DNA of 64,000 nucleotides from NCBI GenBank assembly GCA_964459635.1, contig CAYWMQ010000002.1, forward strand, positions 1-64,000, given 5' to 3'. The stretch is from CAYWMQ01 sp964459635. Its GTDB lineage: Bacteria > Patescibacteriota > Minisyncoccia > Phycocordibacterales > UBA12088. The position numbers were made by a program, and so were the translations under genes. Shown in pieces: positions 39,718-46,522 of the stretch (its first letter is position 1; the number at the start of each line of letters is the position of its first letter). A model generated the notes under the pieces. The model was not told where the DNA came from and searched no databases. It saw only the letters and a list, made by a program, of their open reading frames with translations.

Positions 39718-40563
39718 TTACGAACGTTTCTTACCAACCTTCCGCCGCGAGACGATGAGGGCGTTGCTGTACTTTTTCGGTGCGCGCGTCTTGTGCCCCT
39801 TGCCTGTGGGCTTGCCGAAGATGGATCGAGCTCGACGATGGCCGCGCCCTTGCCTGCCTTCACCGCCACCATGCGGGTGATCTACAGGGTTCATGACGGT
39901 ACCGCGTACGGTCGGGCGCTTGCCGAGCCAGCGGCTGCGGCCGGCCTTGCCGAGCTTCACGAGCTGATGTTCATCGTTTGACACCACCCCGAGCGTAGCC
40001 CATGCCGCGCTGTTTACCTTGCGCACTTCTCCCGATGGCATCTTGAGGTGCGTATGGACGCCGTCCTGCGCTATCACATCCGCACTGTTGCCCGCCGAGC
40101 GTGCAAAGCGTGCGCCTGCTCCCGGCTTGGTCTCGATGTTGTGAACCTGGGCACCGATGGGTACCGTACGAAGGGGCATACGTACGCCCGGTGCGGGCTT
40201 CGCCGTTTCGGACGCCACAAAGGTGTCGCCCACGCGCGCGTCCTTGTGTGCAAGAATATAGCGCCACTCGCCATCGGCATATACCACGAGGGCAATGTAC
40301 GCGCTGCGGTTCGGATCGTACTCAATAGCGGTGATGCGTGCCGGAATATCCTTCTTTTCAAAGGTAAAGTCAACCGTGCGAAGCACGCGCTTGTGCCCGC
40401 CGCCCATGTGCCTGCTCGTAATGCGGCCCTGGCTGTTGCGGCCCGTGGCGCGCTTGCCGCCCTTGGTGAGCGCCTTCTTGGGCTTGGCGGAAGTCACCAC
40501 GCTCTTGTACGAGCGAGTGGTCATGTGACGGCGCGACTGTGTTGTGGGACGATACTTTTTCAT
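39718..40563 (-). CDS. rplB: ribosomal protein uL2
   Basis: 281 residues. N-P-V-D-H-P-H-G-G-G-E-G near the end carries the conserved His near the peptidyl transferase centre; G-R-I-T-S-R-H-M-G-G-G-H-K and I-E-Y-D-P-N-R-S-A are typical. Needed for subunit joining. Confidence 0.97.
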   Translation of the reverse strand: MKKYRPTTQSRRHMTTRSYKSVVTSAKPKKALTKGGKRATGRNSQGRITSRHMGGGHKRVLRTVDFTFEKKDIPARITAIEYDPNRSAYIALVVYADGEWRYILAHKDARVGDTFVASETAKPAPGVRMPLRTVPIGAQVHNIETKPGAGARFARSAGNSADVIAQDGVHTHLKMPSGEVRKVNSAAWATLGVVSNDEHQLVKLGKAGRSRWLGKRPTVRGTVMNPVDHPHGGGEGRQGRGHRRARSIFGKPTGKGHKTRAPKKYSNALIVSRRKVGKKRS

Positions 40564-40581
40564 GGTATGAGACTGGTGCTT

Positions 40582-40977
40582 TTACAGGAGGTCTATCTTA
40601 TCACCTTCCTTGAGGTACACGTGCGCTTTCTTGTACCCGCTTACCGTACCGCGACGACGGCGCGTGCGCGATATCTTGACGCGCGGCTGCACGCGGACCG
40701 TGTTGACCTTGACAGGCACGACGCCATACACCGCCTGCACTGCGTTCATGATGTCGCGCTTTGTCGCATCCACCGCCACATCAAATACATATACGCGGCG
40801 CTCAATGGCATACGTGGCCTTTTCGGTGATGCGCGGCGCGCGGAGGATGCGCTCAGGCGTTTTGGTGAGAGCGGCTGTCAGCTTGCCCTGCTTTGTGACG
40901 GCCTTTTTGCGCGCAGGCTTAGCCGCTGTACCCGCGTGCTTCTTCGCCTTTGTGTCTGATCTAGAAAAAATAGCCAT
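40582..40977 (-). CDS. rplW: ribosomal protein uL23
   Basis: ATG 40977 gives 131 residues: an Ala/Lys-rich N-terminal extension (about 40), then the uL23 core with L-R-A-P-R-I-T-E-K-A-T-Y and V-N-T-V-R-V-Q-P-R-V-K. Binding site of trigger factor and SRP at the tunnel exit. Confidence 0.94.
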   Translation of the reverse strand: MAIFSRSDTKAKKHAGTAAKPARKKAVTKQGKLTAALTKTPERILRAPRITEKATYAIERRVYVFDVAVDATKRDIMNAVQAVYGVVPVKVNTVRVQPRVKISRTRRRRGTVSGYKKAHVYLKEGDKIDLL

Positions 40978-40984
40978 GGTGGTG

Positions 40985-41656
40985 TTATTTAGCGGTGCGG
41001 GCGCGCTTTTCAAGCACTTCCACCGACTCTGCGGGCGATGCAATGATGAGGTACTTGTGGCGCAAGACTTCTACCGGATTGAGATTGCGTGCATCCTCAA
41101 GCATGATGTGGCCGAAGTTACGGAAGCTCTTCTTTGTTGCCTCGCCCGGCGCTGCGACCGCTACAAGGGCTGCATTTTTGCGCTTGGTTGCAAGCGGCGC
41201 GAAACCGTCGACCTTCGCAAGCGCCATGAGCGTCTTATTCGCCTCGGCGGCCTTGGGCTCCGCAAATGCAAGCTCGTCCAGGAAGAGCACCTCGCCATCG
41301 GCAAGCTTGCGCGAAAGCACCGCATAGAGAGCCTGTACGCGCATCTTCTTGTTTATCTTCTGCGCGTATGAGCGCTCGTTGCGCGGGCCATGCGCCACGC
41401 CTCCCTTGGTCCAGATAGGGCTGCGGCGGCTGCCGTGGCGGGCGTTGCCCGTACCCTTCTGTTTCCATGGTTTCTTGCCCGTGCCGGACACTTCCGCGCG
41501 GTTCTTCGTGTGTGCGATGGGCGTACGAGCATTGGCCTGCATAGCGGTCACCACCTGGTGTACCAGATCTGCGTTCCACGCGGCACCGAATACAGCCTCG
41601 GGAAGATTGATCTCTCCCGCCTTAGTGCCTGCCGTGTTGTAGATAGTTGCTTTCAT
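40985..41656 (-). CDS. rplD: ribosomal protein uL4
   Basis: ATG 41656 (M-K-A-T-I-Y-N) gives 223 residues. The extended loop with G-T-G-K-K-P-W-K-Q-K-G-T-G-N-A-R-H-G-S-R-R-S-P is diagnostic and reaches the exit tunnel. In E. coli uL4 regulates the S10 operon; here an attenuator-like hairpin lies ahead of rplC. Confidence 0.96.
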   Translation of the reverse strand: MKATIYNTAGTKAGEINLPEAVFGAAWNADLVHQVVTAMQANARTPIAHTKNRAEVSGTGKKPWKQKGTGNARHGSRRSPIWTKGGVAHGPRNERSYAQKINKKMRVQALYAVLSRKLADGEVLFLDELAFAEPKAAEANKTLMALAKVDGFAPLATKRKNAALVAVAAPGEATKKSFRNFGHIMLEDARNLNPVEVLRHKYLIIASPAESVEVLEKRARTAK

Positions 41657-41665
41657 GGTGTGGGT

Positions 41666-41791
41666 CACGATGCGAATCTACGAATGGGTGCGAATGCTAC
41701 GAATAAATGCTCTACCGGCGATACATTAAGAGTGTTGCATACGTTAGTAATTCATTCGCTGCATTCGTAACATTCGTTGATTAGTATCGTG
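41666..41791. repeat. CGAAT dispersed repeat, copy E (inverted pair)
   Basis: A forward unit at 41666-41705 (CACGATGCGAATC ... ACGAATA) and an inverted unit at 41751-41791 flank a 45-base linker. The array runs from just upstream of the rplD start to the base before the rplC stop codon. The two units could form a long hairpin in the mRNA. Confidence 0.85.
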
Positions 41792-42400
41792 CTATTTTCC
41801 GCGTACCTCCACCAGCGAGCCGCGCCGCCCGGGCACCGCGCCGCGAATGTATAGGAGGTTCTTTTCGGGATCGACGGCCACAACTGTCAAATTTTTCGTC
41901 GTTACGCGGTCACTGCCCATGCGTCCCGCCATGCGCATGCCCTTGGGAACGCGCCGGCGAAGACCGCCACCGATGGATCCGGGCTGACGCTCGTTGTGTT
42001 TCTGGCCGTGGCTACGGGGACCGCCCGAGAAATCGTGGCGCTTCACCACGCCTTGGTAGCCCTTGCCTTTCGACGTACCGGACACCATGACGACGTCGCC
42101 AACCGCAAACATATCGGCAACGGTCAAAACCGTACCGATCTCTTGGCTTACTGACTCGCCTGGAGCGGCCCGGTATTCCTTGAAGTGCCTGAAAAGACCC
42201 TTCGGGCGCTGCGCCTTGTTGATGTGCTTCTCCTTAGCCTCGCCAAACGCAAGCTGTACAGCCGCGTAGCCATCCTTTTCGGGCGTTTTGAGCTGCGTTA
42301 CGGTATTCGGGGTAGCCAAAAGCACCGTGGCAGGGTGTACGCGCCCGTCTGCATCGAATATTTGGGTCATATGCTGCTTGGTGGCGAGAATGAATTTCAT
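41792..42400 (-). CDS. rplC: ribosomal protein uL3
   Basis: 202 residues. M-K-F-I-L-A-T-K-Q-H-M-T-Q-I-F, G-T-S-K-G-K-G-Y-Q-G-V-V-K-R-H-D-F-S-G-G-P-R-S-H-G and I-G-G-G-L-R-R-R-V-P-K-G-M-R-M-A-G are diagnostic. It is the first gene of the truncated S10 operon here because rpsJ is displaced. Confidence 0.96.
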   Translation of the reverse strand: MKFILATKQHMTQIFDADGRVHPATVLLATPNTVTQLKTPEKDGYAAVQLAFGEAKEKHINKAQRPKGLFRHFKEYRAAPGESVSQEIGTVLTVADMFAVGDVVMVSGTSKGKGYQGVVKRHDFSGGPRSHGQKHNERQPGSIGGGLRRRVPKGMRMAGRMGSDRVTTKNLTVVAVDPEKNLLYIRGAVPGRRGSLVEVRGK

Positions 42401-42402
42401 GA

Positions 42403-42441
42403 CGCGATACGAATCAACGAATGGGTACGAATGCTACGAAT
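42403..42441 (+). repeat. CGAAT dispersed repeat, copy F
   Basis: GCGATACGAATCAACGAAT then GGGTACGAATGCTACGAAT, ending in the leader of rplC two bases before its ATG. Confidence 0.82.
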
Positions 42442-42452
42442 GTGGTACGTAC

Positions 42453-42487
42453 AAAAAAGCCCGCACCGGGCCAAGCGCCGGTAGGGC
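42453..42487 (-). terminator. attenuator-like terminator in the rplC leader
   Basis: On the minus strand GCCC-T-ACCGG ... CCGGT-GC-GGGC is followed by TTTTTT (complement 42453-42458). It lies between the predicted promoter (42560-42588) and rplC, so it may attenuate the operon. A second upstream hairpin GTTCCC/GGGAAC (about 42507-42528) could compete with it. Confidence 0.6.
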
Positions 42488-42559
42488 GAAAGGTCCAGTG
42501 GTTCCCGCCTCTCAGCTTGGGAACATGGAAGCAGCGTGAAGCTGCGTATAGGCTCATGC

Positions 42560-42588
42560 ACTATACACGAAGGGCTTTGGGAATGCAA
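42560..42588 (-). promoter_or_regulatory. promoter of the rplC-secY operon
   Basis: On the minus strand TTGCAT (complement 42583-42588), 17 bases, TATAGT (complement 42560-42565). Predicted start near 42553, giving a leader of about 150 bases. Confidence 0.65.
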
Positions 42589-42590
42589 AT

Positions 42591-42619
42591 TTGACTTTTT
42601 CTCTGATATTTGCTATAAT
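42591..42619 (+). promoter_or_regulatory. consensus sigma-70 promoter for the 42667 gene
   Basis: TTGACT (42591-42596), 17-base spacer, TATAAT (42614-42619) with TGC before the -10. It is back to back with the rplC promoter, the -35 boxes being 2 bases apart. Confidence 0.85.
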
Positions 42620-42666
42620 ATTAAATTGAAGTGTCCCGCACTTTTCCACATAAGTAGGAGGACAAA

Positions 42667-42918
42667 ATGATGGTAGTCCTATGGTTGGCGTTGGTCACTG
42701 TTGCTGGGACGGTCCTGGGCGCCTTCGTTACGGTGCCGGTGCTGCTCATCGTCACAGTGATTGCTATGTCCGTAGTGCTTTGGTGCTATCTCAAAAATCC
42801 TTCGGCCATTTACGGACCATCGGCGGCCGGCCTCATTGCTGGTATGTGGTTCATGTATTTCCTCACCACCCACGATGCGGCAGCGCGAACGTTCGTCGAC
42901 ACGTACATCTTGCGGTAG
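42667..42918 (+). CDS. small membrane protein, 83 residues
   Basis: AGGAGG lies 6 bases before ATG 42667. The product has two or three hydrophobic helices (about 2-40, 50-67) and a short soluble end. No family recognised. It lies in the segment that separates rpsJ from rplC and is driven by the best promoter in the window. Confidence 0.65.
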   Translation: MMVVLWLALVTVAGTVLGAFVTVPVLLIVTVIAMSVVLWCYLKNPSAIYGPSAAGLIAGMWFMYFLTTHDAAARTFVDTYILR

Positions 42919-42954
42919 ATCGAGCAAGCGAAAGAAGAAGGAGTAGGAGCGGCC

Positions 42955-43149
42955 ATGTTCATTTTGCGTAGCCTCGACAAGAACGGCAAGCGTGTATACC
43001 GCACACGCAACGGCGGTTGGAGCACGCATCGGAACGATGCGTGCAGATACGAATCCCACGAGTTTGCGCAACGCGTAGCTCGACGGACGACGCCGCCGGC
43101 GCGCAACGCGCGTGTTGAGATTGAGTCTGTGCGCGAGAAGGAAAAGTAA
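42955..43149 (+). CDS. small basic protein, 64 residues
   Basis: A GGAG site lies before ATG 42955. The product is Arg/Lys-rich (F-I-L-R-S-L-D-K-N-G-K-R-V-Y-R-T-R-N-G-G-W-S) with a strand-turn-strand start that looks like a small barrel. It is probably co-transcribed with the membrane protein. Function unknown. Confidence 0.55.
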   Translation: MFILRSLDKNGKRVYRTRNGGWSTHRNDACRYESHEFAQRVARRTTPPARNARVEIESVREKEK

Positions 43150-43208
43150 GCGAAGAGTTGCAGATTCCTAGATCAGACCGATTCGAGTAAGCAAACGCGT
43201 CTCGCATC

Positions 43209-43232
43209 ACGGCTCACCTTCGGGTGAGCCGT
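43209..43232 (+). terminator. hairpin after the small-gene pair
   Basis: CACGGCTCACC pairs with GGTGAGCCGTG around a TT-like loop; T-poor tail (AACTGTTT). Confidence 0.6.
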
Positions 43233-43299
43233 GAACTGTTTGTAGCTACCTGAAATTGTTGATAGTCTCCATTTTCGCTGATATCCGCGCGTGTCCGCC

Positions 43300-43384
43300 G
43301 TAGCTCGTGGGGACAACGAATGCGGGTGGTATCCGCGTCTAGCATCCAGCCTCCGCTAGAGCTACCTGCCTACCGGCAGGTAGG
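43300..43384. repeat. Parcubacteria-type palindromic repeats
   Basis: CCGCCGTAGCTCG (about 43303) also occurs at about 36643. CTACCTGCC-TACC-GGCAGGTAG (43362-43383) is a 9-bp hairpin whose core also occurs at about 4699. The stretch 43150-43448 has no gene. Confidence 0.65.
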
Positions 43385-43561
43385 CGGATTACGTGGGATC
43401 TAAGTCGCCCCCACCCTGCTACGCCGGAGGCGACGCAGGTTCTAAAAAACTGTGAATTACGAAACTCCTCCCCACCCCTTTGCACCATACACCCCAAACA
43501 CACCCGTTAGGGTGTAGCACGTACGCTTGATTGTCACACACACGAAGGAAATTGATTGTGC

Positions 43562-44362
43562 CTACGCGAGCACGAATGAAAGAAGTGCGTAGAGATAGTT
43601 TGCGAAGTACCCATTCACTGAGCGCGGAAGTGAGGTAACGAGACCGTGGAACAGCTTCAGGTTGCGGAAGTCGAACTCGATGTCAAAGCGTTTCTTGTAG
43701 AGGTGGAGCTGCCAAGCCTCGGCGAGCTTCTTCATGTTTTTGTACGGCTTGATGAGCACCCACCGCCGGTCGTTGTTCATGTCGCGCTCAAGTTGCTTTG
43801 ACACGTACCCCGCATCCGCAACGATGATGCCCTCGATGTATTCGTTGATCTTGCGGAAGATGTCGCGGTCATCCGCGTTGGCGGGCGTGAAGCGGAGCGC
43901 GAGGAGACGTCCCGCAGCATCCCGTGTCATGGTCATTTTAAGGCCGAAATAGAAGCCTTTTCCAGAGTGGCCCCATGCGGCGAGTCCGGCCATGGTCTTG
44001 TGGTGTTTACCGTTCTTGGTGAGACACACGGGTATATCGGTCGCATCGGTGTACTTCACGATGTGCTGGTCCTTGTGCCCGAGCCGCATGAGGTATGCAA
44101 GGATCAGGAACACCAGACGGGCTGCACGATTGATCGCCTCCACAAACGTCTTGTACGAGCAAGGTATCGCTTCCTTGAAGTCGTCATATACGGACTTCTT
44201 AGTAGCGCGTGTTGACTGATGCCAGTACAGGCCCCAAATGACCGCGTCCAAGGGATTGATGGCTAATGGTCGACCCACCCTCTTTCCTTCGGGGAGGATG
44301 TGGAGTTTTTGTGCTATGTGTGTGACAATGTGCGTGAGGTTGTCCCATATCTTTGGGAACAT
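43562..44362 (-). CDS. IS transposase, DDE type (IS982-like)
   Basis: ATG 44362 (M-F-P-K-I-W-D-N-L) gives 266 residues. The catalytic core: T-D-A-T-D-I-P-V-C (first Asp), G-I-I-V-A-D-A-G-Y-V-S (second Asp), and F-D-I-E-F-D-F-R-N-L-K (Glu), with H-K-T-M-A-G-L-A-A-W-G-H-S and F-Y-F-G-L-K-M-T between. An upstream in-frame reading through the TIR is possible but the hairpin at 44363-44400 argues for the inner ATG. The gene looks intact and so may be active. The family call (IS982 versus IS5) is tentative. Confidence 0.85.
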   Translation of the reverse strand: MFPKIWDNLTHIVTHIAQKLHILPEGKRVGRPLAINPLDAVIWGLYWHQSTRATKKSVYDDFKEAIPCSYKTFVEAINRAARLVFLILAYLMRLGHKDQHIVKYTDATDIPVCLTKNGKHHKTMAGLAAWGHSGKGFYFGLKMTMTRDAAGRLLALRFTPANADDRDIFRKINEYIEGIIVADAGYVSKQLERDMNNDRRWVLIKPYKNMKKLAEAWQLHLYKKRFDIEFDFRNLKLFHGLVTSLPRSVNGYFANYLYALLSFVLA

Positions 44363-44400
44363 ACAATACAAGAGGCTCCATACGGAGCCTTTTGTATTGT
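44363..44400 (-). promoter_or_regulatory. hairpin directly upstream of the transposase ATG
   Basis: A 17-bp stem with one wobble (44363-44379 with 44384-44400) ends at the base before the start codon. Read-through transcripts from outside would fold and hide the ribosome site, as shown for several IS elements. Confidence 0.65.
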
Positions 44401-44454
44401 ATCGAAATGCAGTGCGGGAGGGAGTTTCGTAATTCACAGTAAAAAAGGCTACAA

Positions 44455-44486
44455 CCAAAACGCCGGCCTTGCGGCCGGCGTTTTGG
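44455..44486 (-). terminator. terminator of tuf-rpsJ
   Basis: A 14-bp perfect stem (44455-44468 with 44473-44486) around TTGC; 7 bases later on the minus strand comes a T6 run into which the IS is inserted. The terminator shows that rpsJ is the end of its transcript. Confidence 0.8.
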
Positions 44487-44495
44487 TAAGTCTTT

Positions 44496-44870
44496 CTAAG
44501 ACATTTTCACATCAATGTTCACACCTGAGGGAAGGGAGAGGTTCGTGAGAGCCTCAATGACTTTCCCCGATGGGTTCATGATGTCGATAACCCGCTTGTG
44601 CACCCTCATCTCGAACTGTTCTCGCGCATCTTTGTCGATGAAGGCCGCGCGGTTTACCGTGTATTTCTTTATTTCCGTGGGCAGGGGCACCGGGCCGACC
44701 ACCTCCGCATCGTACCGCATGGCCGTATCCATGATCTGCTTGATGCTCGCGTCGAGTATCTTGTGCTCGTACGCGCGGATGCGGATGCGGAGCTTCGTTG
44801 CGGGCGCCTCTCCCTGCTTGGCCTTCGGGGCCCTTTTGGCGGTCTTGGGTGCGGTAGGAGCTGCTGCCAT
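44496..44870 (-). CDS. rpsJ: ribosomal protein uS10
   Basis: 124 residues, with a 24-residue Ala/Lys/Pro N-terminal extension before the core K-L-R-I-R-I-R-A-Y-E-H-K-I-L-D. V-G-P-V-P-L-P-T, H-K-R-V-I-D-I and V-N-I-D-V-K are typical. It follows tuf by 21 bases and is cut off from rplC, its usual operon partner. Confidence 0.95.
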   Translation of the reverse strand: MAAAPTAPKTAKRAPKAKQGEAPATKLRIRIRAYEHKILDASIKQIMDTAMRYDAEVVGPVPLPTEIKKYTVNRAAFIDKDAREQFEMRVHKRVIDIMNPSGKVIEALTNLSLPSGVNIDVKMS

Positions 44871-44891
44871 GGTGGTGGGAAGCCGCGCCGG

Positions 44892-46097
44892 TTAGGCGAC
44901 GACCTTTGTTACGACACCTGCGCCAACGGTCTTGCCGCCTTCGCGAATAGCGAAACGCTGCTGTTCCTCAAGCGCGACAGGAGCCACGAGCTTCACCTTG
45001 AAGGTGACGGTGTCACCCGGCATCACCATTTCCACGCCCTCGGCGAGTGTCACCTCACCTGTCACGTCTGTCGTGCGCACGTAGAACTGGGGCTTGTAAC
45101 CCGAGAAGAACGGCGTATGGCGGCCACCCTCTTCCTTCTTGAGGATGTATACCTCGGCCTCAAACTCGGTGTGCGGGGTCACGGAGCCTGTCTTTGCAAG
45201 CACCTGGCCGCGATGCACATCATCCTTCTTGGTGCCGCGTAGCAGCACGCCCGCGTTGTCGCCCGCGCGGCCCTCGTTGAGCTGCTTGTTGAACATTTCA
45301 ATACCGGTCACCGTGGTCTTGGTGGTGTCCTTGATACCGACGATCTCCACTTCCTCTCCCACCTTCACGATACCGCGCTCGATGCGGCCCGTGACCACCG
45401 TACCGCGGCCTTCAATGGAGAATATGTCCTCGATAGGCATGAGGAAGGGCTTCTCCACATCGCGCACCGGCTCGGGAATGTAGGTGTCGAGCGTATCAAT
45501 GAGCTCGATGATCTTCTTCGCCCACTCATCGTCCGCGCTCGTAGCCTCAAGCGCCTTAAGGCCGGAACCGCGAATGATAGGCGCGTTCTTGCCGTCAAAG
45601 TTGTTCTTGTCGAGAAGCTCGCGGAGCTCTTCTTCAACGAGGTCGAGCATGTCGGGATCGTCCACCATGTCGCACTTGTTGAGGAACACGATGATCTTCG
45701 GCACACCGACCTGGCGTGCAAGGAGTACGTGCTCACGAGTCTGCGGCATCGCGCCGTCCGTGGCCGCCACCACCAAGACCGCGCCGTCCATCTGGGCTGC
45801 GCCGGTGATCATGTTCTTAATGTAGTCGGCGTGGCCGGGCGCGTCGATGTGCGCGTAGTGCCTGTTCGGCGACTCGTACTCGCTGTGGTGGAGCGCAATG
45901 GTAATACCGCGCGCCTTTTCCTCGGGCGCGTTGTCGATACCGTCAACGCCCTCAATGCGTGCGTTGTAGCCCTTGTCTTTCGCAAGGTTACCCAGCACAT
46001 GGAGGATCGCTGCGGTCGTGGTCGTCTTGCCGTGGTCAACGTGGCCGATGGTGCCTACGTTCACGTGCGGCTTGGACCGATCGAATGCTTCTGCCAT
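44892..46097 (-). CDS. tuf: elongation factor Tu
   Basis: ATG 46097 gives 401 residues. GTP motifs G-H-V-D-H-G-K-T, D-A-P-G-H-A-D-Y, N-K-C-D and the G-S-G-L region are present. Switch I is unusual: R-G-I-T-I-A-L-H-H-S-E-Y-E-S where most bacteria have R-G-I-T-I-N-T-S-H-V-E-Y; the D-C-P-G Cys is Ala. Brings aminoacyl-tRNA to the ribosome. A strong promoter with a 185-base leader precedes it. Confidence 0.97.
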   Translation of the reverse strand: MAEAFDRSKPHVNVGTIGHVDHGKTTTTAAILHVLGNLAKDKGYNARIEGVDGIDNAPEEKARGITIALHHSEYESPNRHYAHIDAPGHADYIKNMITGAAQMDGAVLVVAATDGAMPQTREHVLLARQVGVPKIIVFLNKCDMVDDPDMLDLVEEELRELLDKNNFDGKNAPIIRGSGLKALEATSADDEWAKKIIELIDTLDTYIPEPVRDVEKPFLMPIEDIFSIEGRGTVVTGRIERGIVKVGEEVEIVGIKDTTKTTVTGIEMFNKQLNEGRAGDNAGVLLRGTKKDDVHRGQVLAKTGSVTPHTEFEAEVYILKKEEGGRHTPFFSGYKPQFYVRTTDVTGEVTLAEGVEMVMPGDTVTFKVKLVAPVALEEQQRFAIREGGKTVGAGVVTKVVA

Positions 46098-46289
46098 GGT
46101 CGTTCGCGTTATGCTCCTTCCGAAGTTCAGGGCGCGAGAACGGTGCCTCAACACCGGAAGGTGCGGATAATAATTCGCCCGGGTGTCGCTGCCTGCCGGG
46201 TACGTTCGCGTACGCGCTCGATCCGGCTGTGCTCCGCGCCTTCCGCAGAGAGCACAATGACAAAAAACACACGCAGTGCGGTACACGGC

Positions 46290-46317
46290 ATAATACCGCA
46301 CAGGCGCTGCAAGTCAA
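46290..46317 (-). promoter_or_regulatory. tuf promoter
   Basis: On the minus strand TTGACT (complement 46312-46317), 16 bases, TATTAT (complement 46290-46295). The leader is about 185 bases and contains no gene. Confidence 0.7.
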
Positions 46318-46320
46318 GGA

Positions 46321-46366
46321 AAAGTGAAGTGAGAAGTGGGCAGTGGTTAGTGAAAAGTGAAAAGAC
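46321..46366. repeat. AGTG low-complexity tract
   Basis: AAGTGAAGTGAGAAGTG-type imperfect repeats immediately upstream of the tuf promoter. Confidence 0.55.
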
Positions 46367-46426
46367 TCATCCTGGGATATATACGCGTTCCTGCAAAGCA
46401 CCAAATACAAAATCACAAGCTCCAAG

Positions 46427-46460
46427 TAAACCACCACGAGCTGACGCTCGCGGTGGTTTA
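46427..46460 (-). terminator. hairpin downstream of phoH
   Basis: 15-bp stem with one mismatch (46427-46441 with 46446-46460) around TGAC; ACTTGG rather than a T-run follows on the minus strand. Confidence 0.6.
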
Positions 46461-46522
46461 CGGTAATTAAACAAATCCGCCGGATGCACGAGGCACCCGG
46501 CGAATACGAAGATCTGCTGTGG

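Larger units (their letters stand above)
43449..44440 (-). mobile_element. insertion sequence, 992 bp, IS982/IS5-like
   Basis: Ends 43449-43468 and 44421-44440 form an exact 20-bp terminal inverted repeat beginning ACTGTGAATTACG. Both ends are flanked by AAAAA (43444-43448 and 44441-44445), a likely 5-bp target duplication in the T-run of the rpsJ terminator. The single intact transposase gene fills it. No second copy is in the window. Confidence 0.85.

Noticed and set aside
44363..44458. Extended transposase start upstream of ATG 44362
   Set aside because: It would translate the terminal inverted repeat and flanking DNA; the hairpin before 44362 fits the inner start.
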